Shown: positions 28,280 through 36,429 of the stretch, one piece after another | How positions within the stretch are numbered: position 1 is the stretch's first letter | How the letters are laid out: each line of letters begins with the position of its first letter | Origin: Sphingobacteriales bacterium | GTDB taxonomy: Bacteria; Bacteroidota; Bacteroidia; Chitinophagales; Chitinophagaceae | Assembly: GCA_016235125.1 (NCBI GenBank) | Contig: JACRLZ010000001.1 | Coordinates: forward strand, 174,645 to 238,644 | Reading direction: 5' to 3' | DNA: 64,000 nucleotides | Made by a program: the position numbers and the translations under genes | The notes under the pieces: model-generated | Databases searched by the model: none | The model's input: the letters and a program-made list of their open reading frames with translations, nothing else | Told to the model about the DNA's origin: nothing

Positions 28280-29971
28280 TTAATTCTTTATCACCGGCAC
28301 TTTATACTTTGCCAGCATCAGCTTCCATTTAGGCTGTTTCATCAGCAGTTCAAGGTCACGGTCGTTTACGAGGTGCAGAAAATCATCATATCCCGCAGCA
28401 AAAGATTTTTCCTGGTATTCAAGGCCCTTTACAGCATTACCTGCAAGGGAGTACATGCAGGCCATGTTGTGGAGTTCCCATTTATACTGGTAATCGTCAT
28501 TTTGGGCATTTACTATCAGTTCTGTTTGCAGTTTAAAAGGTTCCTCTTTATCGCCACTGATCACTTTTATGTAACAGTATTTGGAAGTGTCTTGTGCATC
28601 CCAGGCCAGCCTTGCCGCCCTGCTCAGGTTGGCATTGGCCAGATCATTGTTCTTTAGTTTCACCTTATATATTCTTCCTATTTCATAATATACGCTGTAA
28701 CTTTCCGGGTAATATTTTGTGTATTCCCGGTAATCATTGATTGCCCCGTTGTAATCACCTGCATTGGTTTTATGTCCGGCCCTCAGCCAAAGTAAACTTG
28801 CTGTGTTGGAAGAATCACTTTTGTAAAGCTCAAGGGCAGTACTGCAGTCTTTGATTGCCAGGGGATAATTTTTTTTATATCCATATAATAATGATCTATG
28901 CCAAAAACCGAGACCGCTTTCGGGGTTTTGTTCAATTGCTTTATTTATATCCATCAGGCAGCTTTTGTAATCAAGCAAGCCTTTAAACATAACAGAGCGG
29001 TCAATATACATATCGGCTTTTATTTTTTTATCAGTCTGCAGTATTATGGCGCTTTCATAATCTGCTTTTGCCTTGTCATATTTTTTTAGTTTGGCATATA
29101 CTTCGGCCCGGGTACGGTATGCCCTTGCAATATTCGGGTCAGATTCAATTGATTTATTAATGGACTCCAAAGCCTCTTCATACTGTGCAAGATTTTTATG
29201 CATCAGGGCTTTGTTCCGGTAAAGTAAAGCAAGATCATTGGGTGTGGCACCGGTACCCCCTGCATTAATAATATTAATAGCCTTGGTAAAATCAGACAAG
29301 GCATCCTCATATTTATATTGCTGCCCTTTAAAATGTCCTCTTTGCCAGTAAGGACTGTAATTATTTGGGTCATATTGAATTCCTTTTGCATAGTAATCCC
29401 ATGCTTTTTCATATTTTCCCAGATTGGCCTGACAATCTCCCCGGTCAGTCCAAAGAGTACTAAGGTCGTTTTTTTCCGATATCCGGTCAATAGCTTTTGC
29501 ATAATCATCATCTGCTTTTTGGTAATCCCTCAATTCATAGTAGCAGGCACCCCGGTTCCAGTATACATAACCGGGCTCTTTATAATTATAAGACAGCGCT
29601 GAGTTAAAATCAGTAATGGCATCATTATACCTGTCCAGTTTTTGCTTGCAACGCCCCCTGAAATAATAAATGCCTCCCTTTTCTTTATCATCGCTGCCAT
29701 AATAGTCGTAATAATATGTAAGCGATGAATTAAAATCTTCAATGGCCAGTTCATATTTGTCGATTTCATAATAACTATCTGCCCTGATGATATAAGAACG
29801 GGCATTGATCTTCTTGTTGAGTGCCTGGTTGCAGAGATCAATGGCTTTCTGAAAGTTTTTATTATCTCTTTCCCTGAAAGCCTGGTCGTTCAGATCGTCA
29901 AAATCCTGCGCCTGCGCTTGCATGCAAAAAAACAGCAATGCGTAAACAGAAAACAAACAGAAGCTTTTCAT
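28280..29971 (-). CDS. Exported TPR-repeat protein
   Basis: 563 residues with a signal peptide (MKSFCLFSVYALLFFCMQAQAQ). About a dozen tetratricopeptide repeats run almost to the end (for example AIDLCNQALNKKINARSYIIRADSYYEIDKYELAIEDFNSSL and AIKDCSTALELYKSDS), with the family pattern A/G-x2-Y/F ... Y-x2-A-x2-D/Y. TPR arrays are protein-binding scaffolds. Likely periplasmic or on the outer membrane. It is preceded 4 nt upstream by a tiny ORF (29976-30032). Confidence 0.88.
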   Translation of the reverse strand: MKSFCLFSVYALLFFCMQAQAQDFDDLNDQAFRERDNKNFQKAIDLCNQALNKKINARSYIIRADSYYEIDKYELAIEDFNSSLTYYYDYYGSDDKEKGGIYYFRGRCKQKLDRYNDAITDFNSALSYNYKEPGYVYWNRGACYYELRDYQKADDDYAKAIDRISEKNDLSTLWTDRGDCQANLGKYEKAWDYYAKGIQYDPNNYSPYWQRGHFKGQQYKYEDALSDFTKAINIINAGGTGATPNDLALLYRNKALMHKNLAQYEEALESINKSIESDPNIARAYRTRAEVYAKLKKYDKAKADYESAIILQTDKKIKADMYIDRSVMFKGLLDYKSCLMDINKAIEQNPESGLGFWHRSLLYGYKKNYPLAIKDCSTALELYKSDSSNTASLLWLRAGHKTNAGDYNGAINDYREYTKYYPESYSVYYEIGRIYKVKLKNNDLANANLSRAARLAWDAQDTSKYCYIKVISGDKEEPFKLQTELIVNAQNDDYQYKWELHNMACMYSLAGNAVKGLEYQEKSFAAGYDDFLHLVNDRDLELLMKQPKWKLMLAKYKVPVIKN

Positions 29972-29975
29972 AAAC

Positions 29976-30032
29976 TTATTTTTTTAATGAAAGTAATCCG
30001 GCTATTATACAGACGGCAATGATTAATATCAT
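29976..30032 (-). CDS. Possible 18-residue hydrophobic peptide
   Basis: ATG at 30032, stop at 29976-29978, encoding MILIIAVCIIAGLLSLKK, a single membrane-spanning segment with a basic tail. It fills the gap between the 30047-30490 gene and the TPR gene, and its stop is 4 nt before the TPR start, which would suit translational coupling. Length alone makes chance occurrence quite possible. Confidence 0.3.
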   Translation of the reverse strand: MILIIAVCIIAGLLSLKK

Positions 30033-30046
30033 GAGTAGATTTCAAA

Positions 30047-30490
30047 TCAGTTCATTTTCGGCACAGCCTGTTCAAAAAATTTCAAAACCAGGTAATCTGC
30101 TTTATCAGCCACTTCAAAAATGATGGCATCCAGTTCTTCGGGGCTGGTAAATTCTTCCTGCGGGCAGGCTTGTACAATCAGTTCTGTTATGGGATTACCA
30201 TCTTTATCCTTTGTATCCAGCAATGCCGGTGTGCAGTAATTATAGCCAATGGCGATCTTCATGATTTCCCTTAATGAAATCTTTTCGTTTAAAATACCGC
30301 AATATCCCTGAAGATAGATACGGGCCGGTTTTCCGTCAAGACTTTCCCGTTGTATGGTCACAATCTGAAAACGGGTATCTACCTTATTTCTCACCAGGCT
30401 TACTTCCATGTTAAAGGAATCTGTTTTGATTTCCTGCAGACGGTAGCCCCATTTCAGGGCTATGTTCGATAAAGTTTCCTTTAAATACAT
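30047..30490 (-). CDS. YbjN/CesT-fold-like protein
   Basis: 147 residues, cytosolic and compact alpha/beta. The helix-strand-strand-strand layout (LKETLSNIALKWGYRLQEIKTDSFNMEVSLVRN ... FQIVTIQRES ... ARIYLQGYCGIL) is like the YbjN / type III secretion chaperone fold, but the sequence signal is weak. It lies 28 nt downstream of the NarL-type regulator on the same strand. Function unknown. Confidence 0.6.
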   Translation of the reverse strand: MYLKETLSNIALKWGYRLQEIKTDSFNMEVSLVRNKVDTRFQIVTIQRESLDGKPARIYLQGYCGILNEKISLREIMKIAIGYNYCTPALLDTKDKDGNPITELIVQACPQEEFTSPEELDAIIFEVADKADYLVLKFFEQAVPKMN

Positions 30491-30518
30491 ATTTATTTAT
30501 TTTAATCTATAAGTTACA

Positions 30519-31154
30519 TCATTTAAGCAATCCCCTGCCATAGGCATATTTCAGCAAGCCGGCAAGGTTGTGCGATTTGGTTTTTTGCATAATATTCTTC
30601 CGGTGACTCTCCACTGTGCGGTAGCTGATATGAAGTTCCCCGGCTATTTTATCATTGGTATATTCTTTGGCCAGCAATTGTACAATTTCCATTTCCCTTG
30701 CGGTAAGCGGTATCACCTCCTCCTGTTTTTTTTCAGTCAGCCCTTTCAGAATTATATTTTCCACCTCTTCGCTGAAGTAATGGCGTCCTTTCATTACTCT
30801 GTGCACAGCCTCTGCCAACTCCTGCTTATCGGAGTTTTTCAATAAATAACCTGAAACACCGGCATGGATCATTTCAGATACAATTTCTTTATCGTTGTAG
30901 GTAGTAAGCATGATGATTTTGATCTGTGGTTTCTTCTCCCTTATCCAGCTGGCGGTCTCCATTCCATCCATCAGGGGCATACTGATATCCAGCAGACAGA
31001 CATCAGGTTCATAACGGCTCAATAATTCCACTACTTCCTTGCCGTTTCCTGCCGTAGCCACCACTTCAAAGGAAGGTTCAGCCTGCAATAATGACACGAT
31101 ACCTTCTCTCACAATACTGTGATCTTCTGCAACCAGCAACTTTATTTTACTCAT
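30519..31154 (-). CDS. NarL/LuxR-type response regulator
   Basis: 211 residues. The receiver has acidic E10/D11, phospho-acceptor Asp56 in CLLDISMPLMDG, Thr in MLTTYND and Lys in YLLKNSDKQEL. The C-terminal LuxR HTH is VIPLTAREMEIVQLLAKEYTNDKIAGELHISYRTVESHRKNI (about 145-190). Paired with the TPR histidine kinase upstream on the same strand (70-nt gap). A -7 box TATATTTG (31171-31178, minus) gives it its own promoter. Confidence 0.95.
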   Translation of the reverse strand: MSKIKLLVAEDHSIVREGIVSLLQAEPSFEVVATAGNGKEVVELLSRYEPDVCLLDISMPLMDGMETASWIREKKPQIKIIMLTTYNDKEIVSEMIHAGVSGYLLKNSDKQELAEAVHRVMKGRHYFSEEVENIILKGLTEKKQEEVIPLTAREMEIVQLLAKEYTNDKIAGELHISYRTVESHRKNIMQKTKSHNLAGLLKYAYGRGLLK

Positions 31155-31170
31155 AATTAAATCCCGGCTT

Positions 31171-31178
31171 CAAATATA
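31171..31178 (-). promoter_or_regulatory. -7 box of the NarL-type regulator
   Basis: TATATTTG on the minus strand, a perfect TAnnTTTG, lies 16 nt before the start codon (31154). No clear -33 TTG is seen at the standard spacing. Confidence 0.45.
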
Positions 31179-31224
31179 TAGCCCGGAAAAAGCATTTCGC
31201 CTACCAACTTTTTGGTATTTTAAA

Positions 31225-33210
31225 TCATATCAAAGGCACATCAATAAAAACCGAAGTGCCCCTTCCCGGCTTTGAATCAACATCCATCTCGCCTTTCAAA
31301 AACTCGACCCTTGAAATAATATTCCCCAAACCTATTCCTTTCTTTTGGCTCAATGCCGTCTTGTAGTCAAATCCCTTTCCATTGTCTTCTACCATAATAT
31401 TGATATATCCCGGATATTTTATCAACTGAACGGTTACCAGGCTGGCCTGAGCATGTTTTACAGCATTGTTTATTAATTCAAGTATAATCCGGTAAATACT
31501 GATTTCTTTTTGCTCATCCAGCCGTTTCGTAAAATCATGTGAAGAAAAACTTATTTGGACATTTGAGTTGGAGGAGATGGCCGTACTCAGGTTTTTAAGC
31601 GCAGCTACCAATCCTAAACGGGAAAGAGCAGCCGGCATTATATTATGCGAAATATTCCGCAACTCTGCAGAGGCTTCATCTATCAGGCTGATGCCGGTTT
31701 GAAAATGATCTTCTCTACTCCATTCCGGTTTTAGTTCTTTTGCAGCCGCCAGCTTTAGCTTTGCGGCTGACAATACAGAACCCAATGTATCATGCAAGTC
31801 CTGTGCAATGCGTTTTCGTTCCTGGTCTTGTGCAGCGGCAATGGCATTGAAGAGTTCATTCTGCTGGCGGTTCAGTTCCTGCTGGTACCTGTTTTTTTGT
31901 TTTAACTGGTAGCGATTGAGGAGAAAAATAACCGTCAGCAGCAGGAGAGCAGCCACGCCGATAATAATATTCCTCCAAAGCCTTTGCCGCTCCAGGGCTA
32001 TCTTCTGTACTTGCTCCTGTCGCTCAATTTGCAGGTCTGCATCCCGCTGGTATATTTCTTCGCTGCTTATTTCTTCAGCAATGCTGTCTTTGAGTTTTGA
32101 AAACAACTGCTGGTAAACAAAAGCGCTGTCGTAGATTTTTTTCCGGGAAAAAACCAGTGCCAGCTGCTCATAAGCATCTCTTTTAAATTCCTGGTGATCA
32201 ATTTCAACAGCTATATCTAATCCCTTCCGTAAAAATTTTAAAGCGCTGTCGGGTATCAACATCCTGTTATAGATATCCCCGGCATTGATGAAGAAATCTG
32301 CCTTGTCGTAAGGATTAACACTCGATGTCATATTGGTAGCTGCCAGCGGTGGCACAGTGTATTGCAAAGCTTGCGGCAGGTTTCCTTTTAGTTTCCAGCA
32401 TTGCGCCAGTTTATTGGAGATAAAAGCTTTTCTTTCTATACGATCAAAAATGCCGGGCACTTTTATCGCAGCATAACCATCTAAAGCCAGGGTAAAATAA
32501 CCAATAGCCTCATCATATTTTTTTTCGGTAATGGCCAGGTCGCCCAGGTTATACAAAGCATGCGCAACTTCAACACTGTCATTTATGCTACGGGCATTTT
32601 TCAAATGATTCCTGAAATAAAAGCCTGCCTTGGTAGTATCCCGCAGTTTCATATAAATATACCCGATCACATTATTAAAATGGGCCATCCTGTTCACATC
32701 TCCGAGTTGCTCTGCTTTGGCGAGCCCTTCGGCAGAAATCCGCATAGCCCTGGTATAATCGCCTTTTAAAAAACAAATGTGATTTAGCGCAATGCGCAGG
32801 TTATGTAATTCTTCTGCCCCAAAACCGTAAGCAATTGCCGTATCAAGCGCCTTATCCCAGTACCAGGATGCCGAATCATATTTTTTTCCCATGTAGCAAT
32901 CATTGGCCATTTCTGAGAGTGCATACATATTGATATACCCATTGCGGTATTTACCCGGCAGGTTCAAGGCAGCGCCTGAAAATGGTATATTAATTGTATT
33001 CAGCTGGTAACTATCATGTGCCGGAATTTTACAAACAGGATATTTCTTGATCATGCCTTTTTTTAACCCGGTGGGCATTGAATCCAGCGCCTGTTTAAAA
33101 AAAAGAAATTTTTCTCCTGATACTTTTACCCCGCCTGTCTGTGCAGCCGCCGCAAATGAAAAAAAGACAAATGCTGTTGAAAGGAGCAGGTATTTTACGG
33201 TTACAGACAT
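31225..33210 (-). CDS. Exported-TPR sensor histidine kinase (HisKA_3)
   Basis: 661 residues. The signal peptide ends AAAQTG. A periplasmic region of about 400 residues with TPR-like repeats follows (ALYNLGDLAITEKKYDEAIGYFTLAL). Then come a TM helix (about 427-447, IIIGVAALLLLTVIFLL), a coiled coil and a HisKA_3 H-box RKRIAQDLHDTLGSVLSA with phospho-acceptor His473. The HATPase follows (LELINNAVKHA, VEDNGKGFD, GIGLGNIISRVEFL). TPR-containing kinases of this shape are common in Bacteroidota and pair with NarL-type regulators such as the next gene. Signal unknown. Confidence 0.93.
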   Translation of the reverse strand: MSVTVKYLLLSTAFVFFSFAAAAQTGGVKVSGEKFLFFKQALDSMPTGLKKGMIKKYPVCKIPAHDSYQLNTINIPFSGAALNLPGKYRNGYINMYALSEMANDCYMGKKYDSASWYWDKALDTAIAYGFGAEELHNLRIALNHICFLKGDYTRAMRISAEGLAKAEQLGDVNRMAHFNNVIGYIYMKLRDTTKAGFYFRNHLKNARSINDSVEVAHALYNLGDLAITEKKYDEAIGYFTLALDGYAAIKVPGIFDRIERKAFISNKLAQCWKLKGNLPQALQYTVPPLAATNMTSSVNPYDKADFFINAGDIYNRMLIPDSALKFLRKGLDIAVEIDHQEFKRDAYEQLALVFSRKKIYDSAFVYQQLFSKLKDSIAEEISSEEIYQRDADLQIERQEQVQKIALERQRLWRNIIIGVAALLLLTVIFLLNRYQLKQKNRYQQELNRQQNELFNAIAAAQDQERKRIAQDLHDTLGSVLSAAKLKLAAAKELKPEWSREDHFQTGISLIDEASAELRNISHNIMPAALSRLGLVAALKNLSTAISSNSNVQISFSSHDFTKRLDEQKEISIYRIILELINNAVKHAQASLVTVQLIKYPGYINIMVEDNGKGFDYKTALSQKKGIGLGNIISRVEFLKGEMDVDSKPGRGTSVFIDVPLI

Positions 33211-33270
33211 GGCCCACTAAATTTATTAAAACCCCGCCATTATTACAGGTATTTTTTAAAGGTTAACCTC

Positions 33271-33278
33271 TACTTTTG
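33271..33278 (+). promoter_or_regulatory. -7 box before the GNAT-like gene
   Basis: TACTTTTG, a perfect TAnnTTTG, lies 9 nt before the ATG at 33288. It contains the TTG that would begin the longer reading frame, so translation from that TTG is unlikely. Confidence 0.6.
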
Positions 33279-33287
33279 CAGCAAGCT

Positions 33288-34508
33288 ATGCGTATGCAAT
33301 TGATTGAAGTAACCTCTCCACGGCTGGCAAAAGAATTCATAGCCGTGAATGTGGCGCTGAATAAAAACAACCCTCACTACATCCGCCCGCTTGATAAAGA
33401 TATCCGGGAAGTTTTTGATCCTAAAAAGAACAAGACCTTCCGCCATGGTGAAGTAATAAGATGGATACTGAAGGATAATGATTCGGCAGGCTCATCAGGA
33501 AAATCGCTTGGCCGCATCGCAGCATTCACCAATAAGAAATATAAAAACAAAGGTGATGATGTACCGGTAGGTGGTATCGGTTTTTTTGATTGTATCAACA
33601 ACCAGGATGCCGCCGATATGTTATTTGATGTGGCCAAACACTGGCTGATGCAAAGGGGGATGGAAGCTATGGACGGCCCTATAAATTTTGGAGAAAGAGA
33701 CCGCTGGTGGGGCCTGGTAGTAAAGGGTCATGATATTCCACCCATGTATTGCATGAATTTCAATGCGCCGTATTACCAGCAACTGTTTGAAAACTATGGC
33801 TTCAGAAATTTCTTCAACCAGATCTGTCTTGCATTAAAAGTCGGGGAAAGGCTGATACAGAAATTTTATGACCGTCATGCCGAATGTGCAAGAGACCTTA
33901 ATTTCAGTTCCTCACACATCAAAAAAAATCAACTCGATAAATTTGCAAAGGATTTTACAATAGTGTATAATAAAGCCTGGGCGGGACATGGTGGCATGAA
34001 ACAACTGGAAGAAAAAGTGGTGTATAAAATGTTCAGGTCAATGAAACCGGTACTGGATGAGCGGATCAACTGGTTTGTATATTACAAAGGAGAGCCGGTG
34101 GGCATCTGGATCAATCTGCCAGACCTGAACCAGTGGTTCAAGTACCTGAATGGAAAATTCAGCCTTTGGCATAAATTAAAGTTTCTCTGGATTAAAGCAA
34201 GGAATAAGAATAAAAAATTTACAGGATTGGTGTTCGGACTTGTACCGGAGTTTCAGGGCAAGGGAGTAGATAGCTATATGATTGTAGAGGGCGCCAAGGT
34301 GATACAAAACGTATATATTGAAAACGGAGAATATAAAATGGGTAAACCGATTTATGAAGATTATGAAATGCAATGGATTGGCGAATTCAACCCTAAAATG
34401 ATCAATGTGGCAGAAGCGCTTAACACTTACCGCAGCCGGATATTGACAACATACCGCTATCTCTTTGATAGAACTAAGGAATTCAAACCCCACCCGATGC
34501 TACTATAA
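33288..34508 (+). CDS. GNAT-like acetyltransferase domain protein
   Basis: About 406 residues from the ATG at 33288 (or 402 from 33294). The segments MDGPINFGERDRWWGLVV and PPMYCMNFNAPYYQQLFENYGF are characteristic of a YghO-like/GNAT-related family found in many bacteria. The C terminus has a second acetyltransferase-like block (GLVFGLVPEFQGKGVDSYMIVEGAKVI, with a QGKG acyl-CoA-binding-type loop). Substrate unknown. Divergent from the TPR histidine kinase and upstream of dnaX. Confidence 0.75.
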   Translation: MRMQLIEVTSPRLAKEFIAVNVALNKNNPHYIRPLDKDIREVFDPKKNKTFRHGEVIRWILKDNDSAGSSGKSLGRIAAFTNKKYKNKGDDVPVGGIGFFDCINNQDAADMLFDVAKHWLMQRGMEAMDGPINFGERDRWWGLVVKGHDIPPMYCMNFNAPYYQQLFENYGFRNFFNQICLALKVGERLIQKFYDRHAECARDLNFSSSHIKKNQLDKFAKDFTIVYNKAWAGHGGMKQLEEKVVYKMFRSMKPVLDERINWFVYYKGEPVGIWINLPDLNQWFKYLNGKFSLWHKLKFLWIKARNKNKKFTGLVFGLVPEFQGKGVDSYMIVEGAKVIQNVYIENGEYKMGKPIYEDYEMQWIGEFNPKMINVAEALNTYRSRILTTYRYLFDRTKEFKPHPMLL

Positions 34509-34604
34509 TTTCCGGTGCTGCCGGATTTAAGATGACTTATCAACATTTGAAAATACTTTTCCGTTTACAAAATTTGTGTTTCTTATCTTGCAACTTCCCT
34601 TAAA

Positions 34605-34638
34605 GGATTTCAATACTCCCCTTTAAGGGTTGGGGTTT
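34605..34638. repeat. Palindromic repeat at the dnaX start
   Basis: A CCCCTTTAAGGG palindrome with a G-rich flank lies directly before the dnaX ATG at 34639, where the ribosome binding site should be. Same family as 16239-16250 and 16437-16450. Confidence 0.55.
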
Positions 34639-36429
34639 ATGGATAAATTTATTGTTTCGGCCCGCAAGTACAGACCTCAGACTTTTGATACCGTAGTGGG
34701 TCAATCGCATATTACTACCACTTTAAAAAATGCAATTAAAAACCAGCAACTGGCTCATGCATTTTTATTCTGTGGACCCAGGGGAGTTGGTAAAACCACC
34801 TGTGCCAGAATCCTCGCAAAAACAATCAACTGTGAAAACCCCGGCAATGACGGAGAAGCCTGCAATGAATGCAGTTCCTGTAATTCATTCAATGTTGGCG
34901 CTTCGATGAATTATTTTGAACTGGATGCCGCCAGTAATAATTCTGTGGATAATATCCGTGACCTGGTGGATCAGATCCGGTTTGTACCTCAAACCGGCAA
35001 ATACAAAGTCTATGTAATAGACGAGGTTCATATGCTGAGTTCATCTGCATTCAATGCATTTTTGAAAACTCTTGAAGAACCCCCCTCCTATGCCATTTTT
35101 ATTTTAGCCACTACGGAGAAACATAGAATACTCCCCACTATTCTCAGCCGTTGCCAGATCTTTGATTTTAAACGCATCACTATCAATGATACCGTTCACC
35201 ACCTGCAGGATATCTGTAAAAAAGAGGAGGTCAGGGCAGATAAAGCATCGCTGCAGGTAATAGCCCAGAAAAGCGAAGGTTGCATGCGGGATGCACTGAG
35301 CATACTTGACAAAATTGTCAGCTTCACGAATGGCGAACTTACTTATACCAATACTTTAGAGCACCTGAATATTCTCGACGCGGAGTTTTATTTTAAGCTG
35401 CTTAATTGCATGCAGCAGCAGGACCTTGCCGGCGCCATGCTGCTCTACGACGAAATAAACAGAAAGGGATTTGAAGGCGATCTTGTAATGAATGGTTTTG
35501 CAGAATTCATCCGAAACCTGCTGGTGAGTAAAGATGAAAAAGCGGCTGTATTGATGGAAGTGGTGGAAAGCTATAAAGACAAATATGTCAATGCTGCAAA
35601 AAATGTACCTGCACCCGTTCTCATCAGTGCATTGAATATCCTGAATGAAGCAGAGATAAATTATAAACCTGCCCGTAATAAACGATTGCATGTAGAACTG
35701 GCATTGATAAAACTTTGCTACCTGCAGCAGGCCATAGAGCTTACTGCCGGCTCACCCGGCCTAAGTAAAAAAAAAATAGCTGATTCTGCTCTTGCTTTTC
35801 GCACCACTGCCATAAAATCATTTACCGGCAAAACAATAAATAAAACAACCGGAACGAAACTGCTAATAGAAACAGATAACCCCGTTTCGATTGCAGAAGA
35901 AGACAAGCCCTCCATCCAATCATCAGAAACAGACAACAGGCAAACGCATGCAAACAAGCCGGCTTCCGGTAAGGCGGGCAAACTTTCCGCTCTGGATAAA
36001 ATCCGCAAGCAATACCAAAACAACGGGAATAATGGCAATGGCAGTGCCACCCAGATATTGACTGAAGAATCACTTCAGGCATGCTGGGCCAATTATATCA
36101 AAAAATTAAAAGCAGAAAAAAATCCCGCCGCTCACAGTTTTGAAATGGCAGAACTCCGTATAAAGGACAATAATTCTTTTGAAGCAGTGATAGCCGATAC
36201 AATAGAAAAACAATTTATAGAACAGGACCGAAACAGGCTGTTTGCATTTCTCCAGGAACAGATGAATATCCGTTCGCTTCAGTTTACGGTTATCATTGAA
36301 GAAAAAAACGGAACAAGGCAACAGCAGGAAATATCCCTTACTGCCAAAGAACAGCTTATCAAGATGACAAAGCAATACCCGATGATAAAAGAATTGAAGG
36401 ACCGCTTACGGCTTGAACTGGACTATTAA
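34639..36429 (+). CDS. dnaX: DNA polymerase III gamma/tau subunit
   Basis: 596 residues from the ATG at 34639; the upstream TTG would add only three residues encoded by the palindrome. AAA+ clamp-loader ATPase with Walker A GPRGVGKTT, four zinc-binding Cys (CENPGNDGEACNECSSC), Walker B VYVIDEVHML (DExH-like), and the SRC sensor motif in ILSRCQIFDF. The C-terminal half is low complexity and then tau-like. It loads the sliding clamp in the replisome. Overlaps the end of the convergent M48 gene by 4 nt. Confidence 0.97.
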   Translation: MDKFIVSARKYRPQTFDTVVGQSHITTTLKNAIKNQQLAHAFLFCGPRGVGKTTCARILAKTINCENPGNDGEACNECSSCNSFNVGASMNYFELDAASNNSVDNIRDLVDQIRFVPQTGKYKVYVIDEVHMLSSSAFNAFLKTLEEPPSYAIFILATTEKHRILPTILSRCQIFDFKRITINDTVHHLQDICKKEEVRADKASLQVIAQKSEGCMRDALSILDKIVSFTNGELTYTNTLEHLNILDAEFYFKLLNCMQQQDLAGAMLLYDEINRKGFEGDLVMNGFAEFIRNLLVSKDEKAAVLMEVVESYKDKYVNAAKNVPAPVLISALNILNEAEINYKPARNKRLHVELALIKLCYLQQAIELTAGSPGLSKKKIADSALAFRTTAIKSFTGKTINKTTGTKLLIETDNPVSIAEEDKPSIQSSETDNRQTHANKPASGKAGKLSALDKIRKQYQNNGNNGNGSATQILTEESLQACWANYIKKLKAEKNPAAHSFEMAELRIKDNNSFEAVIADTIEKQFIEQDRNRLFAFLQEQMNIRSLQFTVIIEEKNGTRQQQEISLTAKEQLIKMTKQYPMIKELKDRLRLELDY

